Shown: piece by piece, positions 61,701 to 64,000 of the stretch
Position numbering within the stretch: position 1 is the stretch's first letter
Layout of the letters: each line of letters opens with the position of its first letter
From: Gonatopus flavifemur
Taxonomy: Eukaryota; Arthropoda; Insecta; Hymenoptera; Dryinidae
DNA length: 64,000 bases
Assembly (NCBI GenBank): GCA_018340375.1
Contig: JAFFJZ010000003.1
Coordinates: 15,686,001-15,750,000 of the forward strand
Direction: 5' to 3'
The notes under the pieces: generated by a model
Told to the model about the DNA's origin: nothing
The model's database searches: none
What the model saw: the letters and a program-made list of their open reading frames with translations, nothing else
Translations under genes and position numbers: made by a program

Positions 61701-64000
61701 TCTTGTACGTGAACAACTATTTGCATGTGAATTTCTTAACGTTGTAACTCATATTCATCTCCAGAACATGCATCTTCATGATTTTCCATTTGCTTCCCCT
61801 GCGAACACAATTTTTTGATCATACATTCGATCATATTTAGATATAATTGATCGATTTTTCTTCAAGAGAAACACCGGTTCATATGATACTAACATATGTG
61901 CTTGTCTGATTAATCTCTCGTTATCCGAAATGATATGATGAATGCTCTGATATTCGTATGAGAAGTGGATTTTAGGGTATCAATCTAAATCAATTTGTCA
62001 AAAAAACATTCCAATTTCCATTCCTTCATGAACATTTTTATAAGAAAATTTCAAAAAAAAGAAAAAAATATTCGTCGATGATTCTTGAAAATAGATTGTA
62101 CTCGAAAATTATTCATAAGGTTTTGAAGTGCGGATTTGAATATATTACATATTGAAATCTCAATATAGAGGCTGAGTGGGAGAGAATTTTTTACATTCGA
62201 TCGATGTTGATGGTTCTCCTGAACTGATATATAGAAGAGTCTTTGACAAGACTTTTCGAAAGAACTCGATAGAAATCGGTAGGGTCATTTTGATGATATC
62301 TCAATTTGATACTCGCAATATCTTATTGTTACAATGAAACTATGTGGGATTCGATAACTTGTTATTGAATTTTATATCTTGATCACAAAATCCTTTTGAT
62401 TCCATAAAACTGATGTAGGAACTCACGGTTGTAAAAATCGATGTATTCTATATTGTAACTTTCATGAATGTGACTTTATTTTTTATCCAAAGCAGAATAT
62501 CTGCGGGCGATGCATTGGATGAAAAGAGATTCACTGCATTATAATGAGAGGGAAATTAGCAGCCATGAGTTGGCAATTGATTAGTGTAACACCTTCTGAC
62601 TACTCAAATATTTGATAAAACAATTTCATCAGATGCTACATCAATCGGTTCCCAGCTCGTAACTGTTAGATTCATTTTTAAGGTATAATCTGCTCTAGTA
62701 AAAAATAAATCTAGTAATTCTCTAGGTCTCGCAAGACTTCATCAGGCTCCTGAAAGAAACTTGTGAGGCTCGAAAAGGCCTTGTAATAGCTGAAAAAGAT
62801 TCGAAAATCAATACCAACAACCAAATTCAAACTGTAGAATATATCTTTCATTTATGAAACAAATATCATGAAAACATCGATAAGAAATTCTAAACAGCAC
62901 TTACACGATTAAAGTGTTTTTTTTTTTCATTTAAGTTTTCTGATCTTCCTCGAGTGATATTTTCGAGTTCTCCTCGGGTTTTTGGATTCCCCTGAGGGTG
63001 TGGAAAAACGTTCATCCCGTCGTAGATAACATTTTTGTTAGAACAAATGCGAATGAATCCTTCGATTTGCCAAAACAGATTTCATTATAGCTGACCAGAT
63101 ATCGTTCGACCTAAATCTCATCAAGCGGTACAAAATGTGTTTTCGATGCAGATGCGATCCCATACGAAAACCAGGTGTTAGAAAGAAGGATGGATACACA
63201 TGATAATCCTCTTTTGTGATGGAAAATGTAAAAGTTTCAGAAAGTGTCAACGATACACGATTGAGAACAAACGGATCAAATATTATTTTTCTTTCAGCGA
63301 ACAAGAATATGGTTAACGAAAAAGCAATTTTTCTAAAGACATAATCTTATCGTCTTTCTTCGAAAGGACGAAAAACTCATGAGATAAGAGTCTTGGCAAA
63401 GAGATTTGTGAATTCTTTGAGATTCTTCCCTTACTTGAGAATTCACTTTACGGTGGATTTTTTTAACCAATAGATTACGTTCAGCGTTATTGTGAACTGA
63501 AGATCTCGGGATTACTTTTCTCCTCTCAAGTGTTTCACATTGTTGCAGTGTTCTCTATATATTTGAAGAAAAGTAGTTGCATTTTACATGAGAAGAAAAG
63601 AATATGTATCGAAGAGAGAACTAGAAGGATATGAATTGATGTTTACAAGTTTCATTGAATTTTATTGATTCTCAATTATGTTTGTTTGAAGTTCAAGGTT
63701 TAAATTTAGAAAATGATATCAATACCAACACAATCTTGTCAGATCAAGACTTTTATCTCGATTTTGTATCGATTTTGATGTTTGTCTGTTAGAAGTTTGT
63801 TAAAATAACTTATCGACAAGTCAAGAAGAATTTGTTCAATCAAATTTCTATCAATTCGGATCAATTTCTAGAAGATTCAAGAGGTTGTATTTTATACAAA
63901 ACAAAATAAATCCATTTGAAACATAGGGATGTTGTTGTAACGTTGAGCTCCTTCTTTTTATTACCATTTTAATCGTTTTCGCAGCACTGTTGGAAAATTT
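58704..64000. other. Non-coding stretch to the window end; nothing recognised
   Basis: AT-rich with short chance frames of up to 88 codons. I could not find continuation exons of the 57829 gene or the second exon of the channel gene. No RNA gene, complete inverted-repeat element or microsatellite of note was seen, beyond T- and A-runs. Confidence 0.35.

Overview
The window is AT-rich eukaryotic DNA (about two thirds A+T by eye). It looks like an insect genome: one long exon with a canonical splice donor, an insect-type sodium/cation channel N-terminus, a DD34D mariner, and many small inverted-repeat DNA transposons. A hymenopteran host is only a guess from the base composition and the style of the repeats; nothing here proves the order. 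No prokaryotic, CRISPR, rRNA or credible tRNA feature is visible.

Layout. 1-9,100: non-coding, with decayed repeats and two terminal-inverted-repeat elements (1505-1707 and 1953-2386). 9,200-11,800: a GC- and CpG-richer stretch with a trinucleotide array, probably the promoter/5' UTR territory of the one confident gene. 11,813-13,138: a 442-codon first coding exon on the + strand. Its last 64 residues match the cytoplasmic N-terminus of the insect voltage-gated cation channel DSC1/NaCP60E. It ends at a clean GAG|GTGAGT donor. 13,139 onward: presumably the first coding intron. I could not find the second exon, so the intron may run for 50 kb or more.

This presumed intron is a transposon graveyard. 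It holds a mariner (17,590-18,881) with perfect termini but two in-frame stops, a 375-bp foldback (16,951-17,325), a TTAA-flanked piggyBac-like element (16,088-16,614) and a hAT-like element with an 8-bp target duplication and another element nested inside it (46,524-47,174). It also holds a Mutator-like transposase fossil (47,330-47,767), a jockey-like reverse-transcriptase fossil on the - strand (about 27,236-27,420), and several hairpin elements sharing TACACGGAG...CTCCGTGTA ends. A 656-bp element (51,133-51,788) is built almost entirely of diverged copies of the near-palindrome AAGATATCTT.

Three things in the presumed intron may be host functions: a textbook TATA-Inr core promoter with a CRE-like site (22,106-22,169), a 184-codon open exon with MADF-like character ending at a GTAAGT donor (57,829-58,380), and a weaker spliced-exon candidate on the - strand (43,354-43,639). 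No clear new multi-gene system is present. The most unusual structures are the 51-kb hairpin-array element, the intronic promoter, and the hairpin element sitting about 20 bp inside the channel gene's splice donor.
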